Shown piece after piece: positions 56,134 through 64,000 of a stretch of 64,000 nt of DNA (positions are counted from its first letter, which is position 1; every line of letters starts with the position of its first letter). The stretch is from DASUPK01 sp963736685 (GTDB taxonomy: Bacteria > Actinomycetota > Thermoleophilia > Solirubrobacterales > 70-9): NCBI GenBank assembly GCA_963736685.1, contig CAVTPZ010000013.1:62001-126000 (forward strand), in the 5' to 3' direction. The position numbers were made by a program, and so were the translations under genes. Below the pieces are notes generated by a model. The model was not told the origin of the DNA, ran no database searches, and saw only the letters and a program-made list of their open reading frames with translations.

Positions 56134-58587
56134 ATGCGACGTGTCTTGATCGCCGTTGGCGTTGTTGCGGTTTTCGTGATGGGGCTCTCTGCGAGCGCGT
56201 TCGCCAAGGACCGCACGATCATCGCCAGGAACATCCTGCCGTCGGGCCAGTACGGCACGCCGGGGCCGAACGCCGCCGCCCAGGCGACGCTCTATAACGC
56301 CCTCACCCCCCTCTTCGACCACGTCACCTCCAACGACCTCTACACGGACTTCAAGTCCGAGAAGCTGAGTGTCGACACCGACGGCCCGACGACCCAGGAG
56401 GCCGTGCCGTTCCCCGGCGTGACGCTCCTGCGTGACCGCTTCGACGTCCCCCACATCTACGCAAGCACCCACGTCGGCGGCGTCGAGACGGCCGGCTGGG
56501 TGCTCGCCGAGGACCGTGGCCTGCTGCTGGAGCAGGCTCGATACAACGCTCGCGTCGCGGTCATCGACGCCCCGGGGCTGAGCGCCATCGATCTGACTTC
56601 CGGTCTGAAGAGCTTCAAGCCGAGCGCTGAAACCGAGGCGGTTGTCTCGGAGGAGACCAAATCTCTCAAGCACGCCGGCAAGGAGGGCAAGGCCGTCCTT
56701 CGCGACATCGACAGCTTCGTCGCGGGCATCAACGCATATCTCACGGCGACCCACTCCACCAACGCCGCCTGGACTCGCAACGACGTCTACGCGCTCAACG
56801 CCCTCAAAGGACAGTTCCTCGGCCAGGGTGGCGGGCGCGAGGCGCTCAACTCGGAGTTCCTCAGCGGGCTCCAGCAACAGCTCGGCAGGGGCAAGGGCTT
56901 CGAAGCCTTCAACGACCTGCGGCAGTACAAGGATCCGAAGAGCGTCACGTCGGTCAACGGGACGTTCCCGTACGGGCACATCCCGAGGAAGCATCCGGGC
57001 AGCGTCGTCCTCGACAACGGGAGCTTTACGCCGACACCGGCCGCCCCGGCTAGCATCGCCGGCCGGTCCACCACCGATCCGGTGCACGCGAGCAACGAAC
57101 TAATGGTCACCGGCCCGCGCTCGACGACCGGCCACCCGATCCTGGTCGGCGGCCCGCAGATCAGATACTTCTTCCCGGGCTTGGTCCTCGAGATGGACAT
57201 GCACGCCCCGGGCCTGCACTGGCGTGGCGCGACCTCCGCGCCGTTTCCCGGCTACCTGCTGATCGGCCGCACTCCGCGCTTCTCGACCACGTTGACCTCG
57301 GCGAGCAGCGACATCATCGACGAATACGCCGAGACGCTCTGTGGCGGCAGCACCCAGAAGTACATGTACAAGGGCAAGTGCCGCGACATGGGGCACTTCA
57401 ACGCCGGCACCCTCGACGGCAACCCGGTGACCTTCCTGACCACCGTGCACGGGCCGGTCCAGGGGTACGGACGCGTTCAGGGGAGGACCGTCGCAATCTC
57501 ACGCAAGCGCTCGAGCTACCTCAAGGACGTGCTCGACCAGCTCTACTTCCGTCGTCTCTCCGACGGCCAGGTGAAGAGTCCGAAGACGTTCTTCAAGGCC
57601 GCATCGCTCACCCCGCAGACCTTCAACTCGTTCTACATCGACAACAAGCACATCGCCGAGTACACGAGCGGCCGGGACCCGATCCGCCCGTCGAACGTCG
57701 ACCCGGGACTGCCCACCAAGGGCACCGGCAAGTTCGAGTGGCGGGGCTTCCTGAAGCCGACGGCCCACATGCGCGGCATAGGCAACAAGCACGGCTACAT
57801 GACCAACTGGAACAACGGGGCTGCCCGCGGCTGGGGCGCGGCGGACGACGAATGGAACCAGAACGCTTCCGTGGGTCGGATCAATCTCCTCAACTTCAAC
57901 CTGAAGCGCTTGAAGAAGAAGGGCAAGTGGTCACCGGCGTTGATCACCTCTGCGATGAACGCCTCGGCCACTCAGGACGTCAGGGCGATCGTGATGCTGC
58001 CGCTGCTCGACAAGCTGCTGCGAGGGACGACTGCACCCTCGCCGATGGCCCAGCAGATGCTGGACCTGATGAACCAGTGGCGCCAGCATGGCGGCAACCG
58101 GCTCGACCTGAACGACGACGGCCTCATCGACTACCCGGGCGCGGCGATCATGGACGCTGCCTACCCGAACATCGTCAACAACGAGATGGCGGCGAGGCTC
58201 GGACAGACGCTGTTGCCGCAGCTGAACACTTTGGCTAAGCGCTTCGACGCGCCACCCGCTGGACAAGAGGCAGGCTGGTACCAGTACTTCGACCGCGACA
58301 TCCGCGCGCTCCTGAACCGGAAGGGCAAGGGGAAGAAGAAACGGCTATCGGACCAGTTCAACCTGAGCTACTGCGGCAAGGGACATCTCAACCTCTGCCG
58401 CTCCGAGGTCTGGAACGGGATTCAGGCCGCCGGGCAGCAGCTCACGGCCCAGCAGGGCACCTCGGATCCGGCCGCCTGGCGCGCGAGCGCGGCGGCGGAG
58501 CAGATCCACTTCAGCCCGCTGCCACTGATCACGATGGCCTACACGAACCGCCCGAGCGGCATCCAGCAGGTCATCTCGTTCAAGTAG
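56134..58587 (+). CDS. Penicillin-acylase-family Ntn hydrolase, secreted
   Basis: An 817-residue precursor. The signal peptide is 'VLIAVGVVAVFVMGLSASAFA'. The alpha part includes 'VTLLRDRFDVPHIYASTHVGGVETAGWVLAEDRGLLLEQAR'. The beta-chain Ser nucleophile fits 'HASNELMVTGPRSTTGHPIL', where self-cleavage before Ser is expected. 'MTNWNNGAARGWGAADDEW' gives the usual Asn. Several Lys-rich loops occur ('LKRLKKKGK', 'RKGKGKKKR'). Family members cleave amides such as penicillins, acyl-homoserine lactones or lipopeptides; the substrate here is unknown. ATG 56134 follows GAGAGGAGAGG. Confidence 0.88.
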   Translation: MRRVLIAVGVVAVFVMGLSASAFAKDRTIIARNILPSGQYGTPGPNAAAQATLYNALTPLFDHVTSNDLYTDFKSEKLSVDTDGPTTQEAVPFPGVTLLRDRFDVPHIYASTHVGGVETAGWVLAEDRGLLLEQARYNARVAVIDAPGLSAIDLTSGLKSFKPSAETEAVVSEETKSLKHAGKEGKAVLRDIDSFVAGINAYLTATHSTNAAWTRNDVYALNALKGQFLGQGGGREALNSEFLSGLQQQLGRGKGFEAFNDLRQYKDPKSVTSVNGTFPYGHIPRKHPGSVVLDNGSFTPTPAAPASIAGRSTTDPVHASNELMVTGPRSTTGHPILVGGPQIRYFFPGLVLEMDMHAPGLHWRGATSAPFPGYLLIGRTPRFSTTLTSASSDIIDEYAETLCGGSTQKYMYKGKCRDMGHFNAGTLDGNPVTFLTTVHGPVQGYGRVQGRTVAISRKRSSYLKDVLDQLYFRRLSDGQVKSPKTFFKAASLTPQTFNSFYIDNKHIAEYTSGRDPIRPSNVDPGLPTKGTGKFEWRGFLKPTAHMRGIGNKHGYMTNWNNGAARGWGAADDEWNQNASVGRINLLNFNLKRLKKKGKWSPALITSAMNASATQDVRAIVMLPLLDKLLRGTTAPSPMAQQMLDLMNQWRQHGGNRLDLNDDGLIDYPGAAIMDAAYPNIVNNEMAARLGQTLLPQLNTLAKRFDAPPAGQEAGWYQYFDRDIRALLNRKGKGKKKRLSDQFNLSYCGKGHLNLCRSEVWNGIQAAGQQLTAQQGTSDPAAWRASAAAEQIHFSPLPLITMAYTNRPSGIQQVISFK

Positions 58588-58619
58588 ATGCGAGGGCGCG
58601 CACCAGCGCGACCCGTTTG

Positions 58620-59408
58620 ATGGCGAAGCCGGCCAAGAAGACGGTCGTCGGCGCGCACGTCGCGCCAGGCAGGCCGCTCCAGTCGGCGAAGGCAATCGGA
58701 GCCGACTGCGTCCAGATCTTTCTCTCTGACCCCCAGGGGTGGAAGAAGCCGCCGCCCCGCAAGGACGCGAAGGAGCTGCGCGAGTCGAAGGTCCCGCTCT
58801 ACGTGCACGCCCCGTACCTGATCAACGTCTGCTCCCCTCGCAATAACGTGCGCTACGGGTCGCGCAAGATCCTGCAGCAGACCTGCGACGCCGCCGCCGA
58901 TGTCGGGGCTGCCGCGGTGATCGTCCACGGGGGCCACGCCGACGATGACATCGCCCAGGGGGTCGGGCGCTGGATCCGCACGCTCGAGATGCTGACCTCC
59001 GAGGTGCCGGTCTACCTCGAGAACACGGCCGGAGGGAAGAACGCCGTGGCCCGCCGCTTCGACGCCCTCGCTCGCCTCTGGGACGGCATCTCCAAGATGA
59101 AGACGGATGTCGAGCTGGGCTTCTGCTTCGACACCTGTCACGCCCACGCCGCCGGGGAGGATCTCTCCGATGCCGTGCAGCGCGTGCGGAAGATCGTCGG
59201 CCGGATCGACCTGCTCCACGCGAACGACTCCCGCGATCCGGCCGGCACCGGCGCCGATCGCCACGCCAATCTCGGGAAGGGCGAGATCGGTGCCGACGTG
59301 CTGAGCGCGATGATCGGGGCCGCGGGACCCCCCGTGGTCGTGGAGACGCCGGGGGGGCCGAAGGCGATGCGCGCCGACATCGAGTTCGTGCGAAAGGCGC
59401 TTGCCTAG
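58620..59408 (+). CDS. nfo: Endonuclease IV (AP endonuclease) family protein
   Basis: A 262-residue AP endonuclease 2 TIM barrel: 'VVGAHVAPGRPLQSAKAIGADCVQIFLSDPQGWKKP', 'YVHAPYLINVCSP', 'AAAVIVHGGHAD', 'VYLENTAGGKN', 'GFCFDTCHAHAAGED', 'LLHANDSRDPAGTGADRHANLGKGEIG'. The trinuclear zinc ligands (His, Glu, Asp, His) are all present. It cuts at abasic sites in base-excision repair. It starts 32 bases after the acylase gene. Confidence 0.92.
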   Translation: MAKPAKKTVVGAHVAPGRPLQSAKAIGADCVQIFLSDPQGWKKPPPRKDAKELRESKVPLYVHAPYLINVCSPRNNVRYGSRKILQQTCDAAADVGAAAVIVHGGHADDDIAQGVGRWIRTLEMLTSEVPVYLENTAGGKNAVARRFDALARLWDGISKMKTDVELGFCFDTCHAHAAGEDLSDAVQRVRKIVGRIDLLHANDSRDPAGTGADRHANLGKGEIGADVLSAMIGAAGPPVVVETPGGPKAMRADIEFVRKALA

Positions 59409-60580
59409 CCCGCGGTCGCCCCTGCCGGGCGGGGCTCCCTGACGAGCTCGACCGTCAGACAGATCCAGAGGGGAACCACCAGGGCGACGAGCTGGGCGAG
59501 CGCCGAGGTCGCGGTGCCGAGCGGGATCGTGGCGAGAGCGAGAACCAGCGCAAGAGCCCGCCAGGGCTTGAACGGCAGGCCCAGGAACCGCCGGAAGAGC
59601 GCGTGGCCGCCGAGGTAGAGGGCGGTCCCTCCACCGAGTTCGAGCGCCCGCGCGAAGCTGAGCGAGTCGAAGGCGTGTCCGATCGCCCGCTCGAGGCCCG
59701 CGGCCAGGCAGACGATCCCGAGCAGCATCACCAGGTGCGCCCAGTAGTACGCCAGGTTCGTGTCGAAGAACTCCCGCTTGGTGGGCGCCATGCGCCGGAG
59801 CGCGCCCGCGGCCTCGGCGTCATCGCCGCCGAAGTACACCCACCAGAGCTCCGCGCTCAGGGTGAGGCCGAGGGTCGCCACCGCCAACATCTGGCCGCTG
59901 ATCTGGATGTGGGAGGCGCCGATCCCCACCGCGACCACCGACTCCCCGAGGGCGACCATCACAACCAGCCCGTGCCGCTCCACGAAATGCCCGATCCTGA
60001 TCCACCCGGCATCCTCCGGGACCATCGCCGGGACCACGGCGAAGATCGCCACGGCGATGATCCAGAGCACGTATTCGGTGGCGCCGCCGATGATCGTGCC
60101 CACCAGGATGAGGACCCCGGCGACCAGATTCATCCGGGCGAAGCTCCAGACGCCGGAGACGGTCCAGCTCGCGGACTGCATATAGAGCAGCGTGTGCACA
60201 GCGATCACGGCCAGGTACGCGCAGGCGAAGAGCACCCCGTTGTCGCCGAACGCCGTCGGGATGGTCAGCGAGATCACGAAGAAGGCCAGCATGCCGCCGA
60301 GCAGCGGCAGGCGCAGGGCAGTCCGGTCCGGGGGGACGGCGTTGGTGAGCCAGGCGAACGCCCCGTACATCCACCAGATCGCCGACAGCATGAGGACGAC
60401 CTGCGCGAGCGCCTCTCCACTCGGACGCTGGACGAGGACGGCGGTCAGCTGGGTGATCGTGAAGACGAAGACGAGGTCGAAGAAGAGCTCAACGGACGAG
60501 ACCCGGAGCTCTCGCTCCCCCTCCCTCGGCGCGCTCGCGCGTTCCGTCATCGGAGTCATATTCGTTACCAAGTCGGTCAT
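59405..60580 (-). CDS. Low-temperature-requirement A (LtrA) family membrane protein
   Basis: A 391-residue protein with about 11 membrane segments. It opens with 'VSSVELFFDLVFVFTITQLTAVL', the LtrA signature, and contains 'WIRIGHFVERHGLVVMVALGESVVAVG'. The function of LtrA proteins is not settled. ATG 60580 is the first start; ATG 60550 is also possible. It is divergent from the YhaM-like gene over 47 bases and converges with endonuclease IV. Confidence 0.9.
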   Translation of the reverse strand: MTDLVTNMTPMTERASAPREGERELRVSSVELFFDLVFVFTITQLTAVLVQRPSGEALAQVVLMLSAIWWMYGAFAWLTNAVPPDRTALRLPLLGGMLAFFVISLTIPTAFGDNGVLFACAYLAVIAVHTLLYMQSASWTVSGVWSFARMNLVAGVLILVGTIIGGATEYVLWIIAVAIFAVVPAMVPEDAGWIRIGHFVERHGLVVMVALGESVVAVGIGASHIQISGQMLAVATLGLTLSAELWWVYFGGDDAEAAGALRRMAPTKREFFDTNLAYYWAHLVMLLGIVCLAAGLERAIGHAFDSLSFARALELGGGTALYLGGHALFRRFLGLPFKPWRALALVLALATIPLGTATSALAQLVALVVPLWICLTVELVREPRPAGATAG

Positions 60581-60627
60581 CTCGCCGAGCCGTCCTGTCC
60601 GCGGTCGCCTCTAATTTCAGTGACGAG

Positions 60628-61641
60628 ATGGCTGAGACCCTTTTCGAGAACGGCAGCGGAGCAACTCCGCCGGAGCCAGGCCCGACCCGCCTGCTGCGCG
60701 AGATGTCGGATGGCGAGCAGATCACCGGTGCATTCGTCGTCCGGGAGCGCGAGCGGCGTCAGAAGCGCAACGGCGAGGACTTCCTCCGCGTCGTCCTCGC
60801 GGACAAGACCGGCACCGTCCCCGCCATCGCCTGGGACGGCGTCGCCGAGTGTTTCGAGATCTGCACCCCGGGCTCGATCGTGATCGTCCGCGGCAGCTTC
60901 GCGATCCACTCTCAATTCGGCAAGCAGATCAAGCTCGTCGCGGTGCGGGCCGCGGAGCCCGGCGAGTACGACGAGGAGCAACTGGCCGAGGGGCCCCTGC
61001 GCTCCGTGGCGCTGCTCGAGGCCGATTTGCGCGAGCTGATCGGCACGGTCCAGAACCCCTTCCTGCACGGGCTGCTCGACCGCTTCTTCGGTGCCGGGAC
61101 CGAGTCCTGGGCGCGGTTCCGGGAGGCGCCCGCCGCGAAGCACTACCACCAGGCCTACGCCGGGGGGCTGCTGGAGCACACCCTCTCCGTCGCCCAGGCC
61201 GTCAGCGCGGCCGCCAACTTCTTCCCGGGCATCGACCGCGAGATCGCGGTGACCGGCGCGATGCTCCACGACATCGGCAAGACCGAGGCCTACAACGACG
61301 ATCCGCTCGCCATCGGGCTGACCGACGAGGGCCGCCTCGAGGGCGAGATCCCGCGCGGCTACTACAGGGTCCGCCGCGAGATCGAGGACATCGATGGCTT
61401 CGACCCTGGGCTCGCCCAGGCGATCCTCCACATCATCCTCTCGCACCACGGCCAGCTCGAACACGGCTCGCCCGTCGTCCCCGCGACGCGCGAGGCGACC
61501 CTGGTGCACTCGATCGACAACCTGGGCGGCAAGCTCGGGAGCTTCGACCGCCTCGAGAAGGAGCTCGCCGACGGCGAAAGCTGGTCCCGCTTCGACCGCG
61601 GCATCGACGGTTCGGCGTTCTTCGGCTCGCGCGCCGCATAG
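60628..61641 (+). CDS. YhaM-like HD-domain 3'-5' exoribonuclease
   Basis: A 337-residue protein. An N-terminal OB fold ('RRQKRNGEDFLRVVLADKTGTVPAIAWDG') is followed by an HD domain: 'KHYHQAYAGGLLEHTLSVAQAVSAAA', 'GAMLHDIGKTEAYNDD', 'YYRVRREIEDIDGF', 'IILSHHGQLEHGSPVVPATREATLVHSIDNLGG'. All metal residues (H..HD..H..D) are there. YhaM-type enzymes trim RNA or single-stranded DNA from the 3' end. A hairpin follows at 61667. Confidence 0.88.
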   Translation: MAETLFENGSGATPPEPGPTRLLREMSDGEQITGAFVVRERERRQKRNGEDFLRVVLADKTGTVPAIAWDGVAECFEICTPGSIVIVRGSFAIHSQFGKQIKLVAVRAAEPGEYDEEQLAEGPLRSVALLEADLRELIGTVQNPFLHGLLDRFFGAGTESWARFREAPAAKHYHQAYAGGLLEHTLSVAQAVSAAANFFPGIDREIAVTGAMLHDIGKTEAYNDDPLAIGLTDEGRLEGEIPRGYYRVRREIEDIDGFDPGLAQAILHIILSHHGQLEHGSPVVPATREATLVHSIDNLGGKLGSFDRLEKELADGESWSRFDRGIDGSAFFGSRAA

Positions 61642-61666
61642 CGGGCTCCACACCAGGCCGCGATCT

Positions 61667-61681
61667 GATGGCGAAGCCATC
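61667..61681 (+). terminator. Short hairpin after the YhaM-like gene
   Basis: GATGGC (61667-61672) and GCCATC (61676-61681) pair around GAA, 26 bases after the stop. A weak terminator without a T-run. Confidence 0.4.
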
Positions 61682-61738
61682 CCGTTATCCCACTCCGGCG
61701 TAGTACTCAGGCAAACCAACGCGAGAAGGGATGACTCG

Positions 61739-61927
61739 ATGTTGAACAGGACCGGCAGGTGGATCGTCGCCGGAATCGCGGCGCTGGCCCTTGCGGTCGG
61801 CGGCGCTGGCGTCGCTTTCGCGGGACACCATCACCACCACCATCACCACGGGATTCCCCAGCACAACGGCGGAGACCACGACGCCGACAACAACGGCGGG
61901 CCCAGCGACGGCGACGGCAACATCTAG
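61739..61927 (+). CDS. Small secreted His8-rich peptide
   Basis: A 62-residue protein. The signal peptide 'RTGRWIVAGIAALALAVGGAGVAFA' ends just before G and eight consecutive His. The mature part is about 34 residues with 11 His and many Asp, Asn and Gly ('GIPQHNGGDHDADNNGGPSDGDGNI'). This composition suggests binding of Zn, Ni or Cu outside the cell. GAGAAGGG upstream of ATG 61739 is a good ribosome site. The stop is 5 bases before the apparent beginning of the lipoprotein frame, suggesting one operon. Confidence 0.75.
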   Translation: MLNRTGRWIVAGIAALALAVGGAGVAFAGHHHHHHHHGIPQHNGGDHDADNNGGPSDGDGNI

Positions 61928-61931
61928 GCCG

Positions 61932-62534
61932 ATTCGCCGGCATCGGGCCCTCGTCGCCGCGCTCGCCATCGCGGGCGCGGCGACGCTTGCCGCCTGCGGC
62001 GGCTCGGGCGGTGAGCGGGAGGGCAGCGGGCCTGCCGCGCCGGCGAACGCGGCGGCGTTCGCCTGGGTCCACCCTGATCGCCCGGGGCCTGGATGGAGAA
62101 CAAGGCCCCTGCCCTCCGGCGACGCCACGCTGTCCTATCCGGCCGACTGGAGGCTCAGCAGGACCGACCCGGGCACCGTGACCGCGACGCTGCGCCGCGG
62201 CGGCCGGATCGACGGCTACCTGAACATCACCCCTCAGGGCGGGGACGAGACGCTCGCCAACTGGGCGAGCTTCCGGCCCGCCCACAACCGTGACGAGGGG
62301 GACAGCGACCTGGTTCCCCTCGCCTCGGCGAGCGGGCTCCGGTTCGATGACGCGACGGGCTCCTGCGTGAAGGACCGGTATGCGACCGAGACGAGCCGCC
62401 GCTACGTGGAGATCGCCTGCATCGTCCGGGGTCGCGCCGCCACGACCGTGATCGTCGGCGCGGCGCCGCCCTCGCTGTGGAACCGCTACTCGCCGGTGAT
62501 CGAGCGGTCGATCTCGAGCTTCAACGTCTCCTAG
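61932..62534 (+). CDS. Lipoprotein, unknown
   Basis: About 200 residues. A basic opening 'RRHRALVAALAIAGAATLAACGGSGG' has a clear lipobox (LAAC). The mature domain ('SGDATLSYPADWRLSRTDPGTVTATL', 'GYLNITPQGGDETLANWASFRPAHNRDEG', 'YSPVIERSISSFNVS') resembles PsbP/Mog1-like or DUF-type lipoproteins in pattern only. No ATG or GTG lies close upstream in frame. The ATT at 61932 is a placeholder start, and coupling to the His-rich gene is likely. Confidence 0.6.
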   Translation: MRRHRALVAALAIAGAATLAACGGSGGEREGSGPAAPANAAAFAWVHPDRPGPGWRTRPLPSGDATLSYPADWRLSRTDPGTVTATLRRGGRIDGYLNITPQGGDETLANWASFRPAHNRDEGDSDLVPLASASGLRFDDATGSCVKDRYATETSRRYVEIACIVRGRAATTVIVGAAPPSLWNRYSPVIERSISSFNVS

Positions 62535-62559
62535 GGGCCACCCCATATAGCTTTGCCTC

Positions 62560-62949
62560 GTGGAGATCCAGCGGGGCAAGTACCTGCGGCAGGTCGTGGC
62601 GAGCCCAGTCGCTCTGATCTCGCTGGTGGTCGTCGCCGTCGCGGCAGGCGTCGCGGGCGGGATCGCGGCGGGCGCGGCCGTCGGAGCCGCCGCGGCCGGC
62701 GCGGCCGTGATCTTCTGGTTTCTGACCGTCCTCGGGGTCGCGATCCGGCGAGCCGACAACGCCTTCTACGAGGCGTACGCCGAGCAGCGCCACCTGCGCT
62801 GGGAGCGAAACGGCATCGTGCCCTTTTCCAAGCGCAATACGCCCGCGCAAATTGCGCAAATCGTTTTCGATCCGCGATCCCCGCGGATTGGTCGCCCACA
62901 TCCCACGTCTATTCTGATTCGCGGATGGCCAAGGACACCGAGAAGCTGA
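62560..62949 (+). CDS. Membrane protein, apparently truncated
   Basis: A 129-residue frame. The first 90 residues look real: 'MEIQRGKYLRQVVASPVALI', a long Ala/Gly/Val hydrophobic region of two segments, then 'RRADNAFYEAYAEQRHLRWERNGIVPF'. The last 35 residues ('IAQIVFDPRSPRIGRPHPTS') look like non-coding sequence and overlap an operator-like repeat and the start of the next gene. The original 3' part seems to be missing. GTG start with no strong ribosome site. Confidence 0.55.
   Translation: MEIQRGKYLRQVVASPVALISLVVVAVAAGVAGGIAAGAAVGAAAAGAAVIFWFLTVLGVAIRRADNAFYEAYAEQRHLRWERNGIVPFSKRNTPAQIAQIVFDPRSPRIGRPHPTSILIRGWPRTPRS
62832..62859. promoter_or_regulatory. GCGCAA repeats with palindrome before the WYL gene
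   Basis: GCGCAA occurs at 62832-62837 and 62845-62850. The second is part of a perfect palindrome GCGCAA-A-TTGCGC (62845-62857), overlapped by TTGCGCAA (62852-62859). The core CGCAAATTGCG equals the core of the 16275-16291 palindrome. It lies 66 bases before ATG 62925, a natural place for a regulator site. Confidence 0.5.
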
Positions 62950-64000
62950 TCCGCCAGCTCTCGCTGATCTCCTACCTCATGGCTCAGGGCAGGCCGACGT
63001 CGGCGCTCGAGATCAAGCGCGAGGTGGAGGGGTACAGCGACATGAACGACGACGCCTTCGCGCGCCGCTTCTACGCCGACCGCGCCGAGCTCGAGAGCCT
63101 CGGCATCACCCTCCAGGTCGAGAAGCCCGGCGAGAGCATGCAGGGCTACGAATCGGAGCTCTATTCCCTGCCGCCTGAGAACTACTACCTGCCGGAGATC
63201 AAGTTCGGGGACGACGAGCTGGCCGCGCTGCAGACCGCCCTCCAGCTGCTTGACGGCGAGTTCGCCTACGCCGAGCCGCTGCGGCTCGCCCTCCAGCAGG
63301 TGTCGTGGGGACGGCCCAGCCCGCTGACCGCGCCCGAGCAGTCGTCCGTCGAGGTCCGGATGACCGCCAAGGCGGACGGCGCGGAGGTATCCCAGCGCCT
63401 CTCGAAGATCGAGACCGCGATCTCGCGGCGCAAGACGATCGAGTTCACCTACTACACGATCGAGCGCGACTCGCAGGAGAAGCGCAAGGTCGATCCGTAC
63501 CACCTGGTCTACCGCGGCGGGCAGTTCTATTTGATCGGCCGCTCGCACGAGCGGGACGCGATCCGCGTCTTCCGCCTCTCGCGCATCCGGGGCAAGGTCT
63601 CCTACGCATCGAAGGCCGAGCACGACTTCTCCCCGCCCGAGGACTTCGAGCGCCGCGACTACGCCCGCAAGGCCGAGTGGCAGCTGGGCGAGATCAAGGG
63701 CACCGCGAAGATCTTCCTGAAGGAGCGGGTCGCCTGGCTCGTCGAGCGGGACTTCGGCGCCTACGGGAAGTTCCGCAATCCCGGCCGCGGCGACGGATCG
63801 CCCGGCAAGGGTCGCATCTTCGAGACCGAGTACGCGTCCAGCCGGCAGATGGTCGCCTGGGTGCTGCACTGGCGCCAGAACGCGACCGTGCTGGATCCTC
63901 CCGAGCTCGCCGAGGAGGTCGCCGGCAGGCTCGAACAGCTCTCCGAGCGTCACAGCGATGACTTCGAGCCGGCCGCATCCGTGCGAACCGTGCCGCCGGC
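62925..64000 (+). CDS. WYL-domain transcriptional regulator (partial at window end)
   Basis: 358 codons read without a stop to the end of the window. The N-terminal winged helix is 'TEKLIRQLSLISYLMAQGRPTSALEIKREVEGY' and 'FARRFYADRAELESLGITLQVE'. The WYL domain covers 'ISRRKTIEFTYYTIERD' and 'KVDPYHLVYRGGQFYLIGRSHERDAIRVFRLSRIRG'. The C-terminal extension ('EYASSRQMVAWVLHWRQNATVLDPPELAEEV') is the WCX region. It resembles PafB/PafC-type DNA-damage regulators of actinobacteria, though a lone WYL activator or repressor is also possible. ATG 62925 is supported by homology from residue 3. Confidence 0.88.
   Translation, partial: MAKDTEKLIRQLSLISYLMAQGRPTSALEIKREVEGYSDMNDDAFARRFYADRAELESLGITLQVEKPGESMQGYESELYSLPPENYYLPEIKFGDDELAALQTALQLLDGEFAYAEPLRLALQQVSWGRPSPLTAPEQSSVEVRMTAKADGAEVSQRLSKIETAISRRKTIEFTYYTIERDSQEKRKVDPYHLVYRGGQFYLIGRSHERDAIRVFRLSRIRGKVSYASKAEHDFSPPEDFERRDYARKAEWQLGEIKGTAKIFLKERVAWLVERDFGAYGKFRNPGRGDGSPGKGRIFETEYASSRQMVAWVLHWRQNATVLDPPELAEEVAGRLEQLSERHSDDFEPAASVRTVPP

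Noticed and set aside
61707..62759. A minus-strand Arg-rich frame opposite the His-rich peptide and lipoprotein genes.
   Set aside because: Composition typical of an antisense frame; the plus strand has a signal peptide, lipobox and ribosome site.

Overview
The window is high-GC chromosomal DNA from an actinobacterium, most likely order Solirubrobacterales (class Thermoleophilia). This is inferred from family signatures. The secreted protein at 12739 starts with the 'LTYANVAATLAL' membrane-anchor type. The pseudogene at 13239-14772 belongs to a secreted 'ANYNVRECNS' family with a C-terminal 'YRHN...YxFRALV' domain. A sigma factor carries its own zinc-binding and membrane segment, and secreted proteins end in Lys/Cys-rich tails. 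GTG starts, ATGA-type overlaps and probable leaderless promoters are common. No phage module, transposase, integrase or CRISPR array was seen.

Layout. 1-3.8 kb: end of a GGDEF gene, then a leftward amine-catabolism-like operon (class III aminotransferase, FAD amine oxidase, metallo-beta-lactamase-fold hydrolase). 3.8-9.7 kb: DHA2 transporter plus MerR regulator with a dyad on the start codon, PhzF, DUF4389, a methyltransferase, and a metal-type permease divergent from a CsoR repressor across one textbook operator. 9.7-12.6 kb: a structured intergenic stretch, a catalytically dead GGDEF/HD-GYP protein, a very unusual tRNA gene with anticodon CAG, and a cation/proton antiporter. 12.7-17 kb: lower-GC secreted proteins, one broken by frameshifts, next to the membrane-tethered sigma factor. 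17-23.5 kb: sugar-nucleotide enzymes and assorted oxidoreductases. 23.5-29.8 kb: methylmalonyl-CoA mutase large subunit, two tandem acyltransferase-3 genes (one frameshifted, one decayed), carboxyltransferase beta, an epsilon-like subunit and dodecin.

30-39.4 kb: a secreted protein, an ornithine-cyclodeaminase-family enzyme, and an assimilatory sulfur cluster (ferredoxin-type sulfite reductase, APS reductase, ATP sulfurylase, APS kinase, a cysteine-free Rrf2 regulator and a TauE/SafE permease with a structured leader). 39.5-45 kb: biotin carboxylase/BCCP alpha subunit and succinyl-CoA synthetase. Together with the mutase and carboxyltransferase these give propionyl-CoA to succinyl-CoA to succinate. 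45-51.3 kb: regulators (DtxR type, ArsR/AHSA1 pair with operator), ClpP, START-fold proteins and a HAD phosphatase. 51.3-64 kb: a divergent dihydropteroate-synthase homologue, an MrfA-like helicase, a LOG-like protein, a GH15-like secreted protein, tRNA-Phe, a penicillin-acylase-family Ntn hydrolase, endonuclease IV, LtrA, a YhaM-like nuclease, a secreted His8 peptide, a lipoprotein, a truncated membrane protein and a WYL regulator that runs off the end.

The strongest candidate for something undescribed is at 11391-11509. It is a Ser/Sec-like tRNA gene, best folded with an 8-bp acceptor and a 4-bp T stem, carrying anticodon CAG. An 11-nt perfect complement to its anticodon arm lies in its own 3' trailer.
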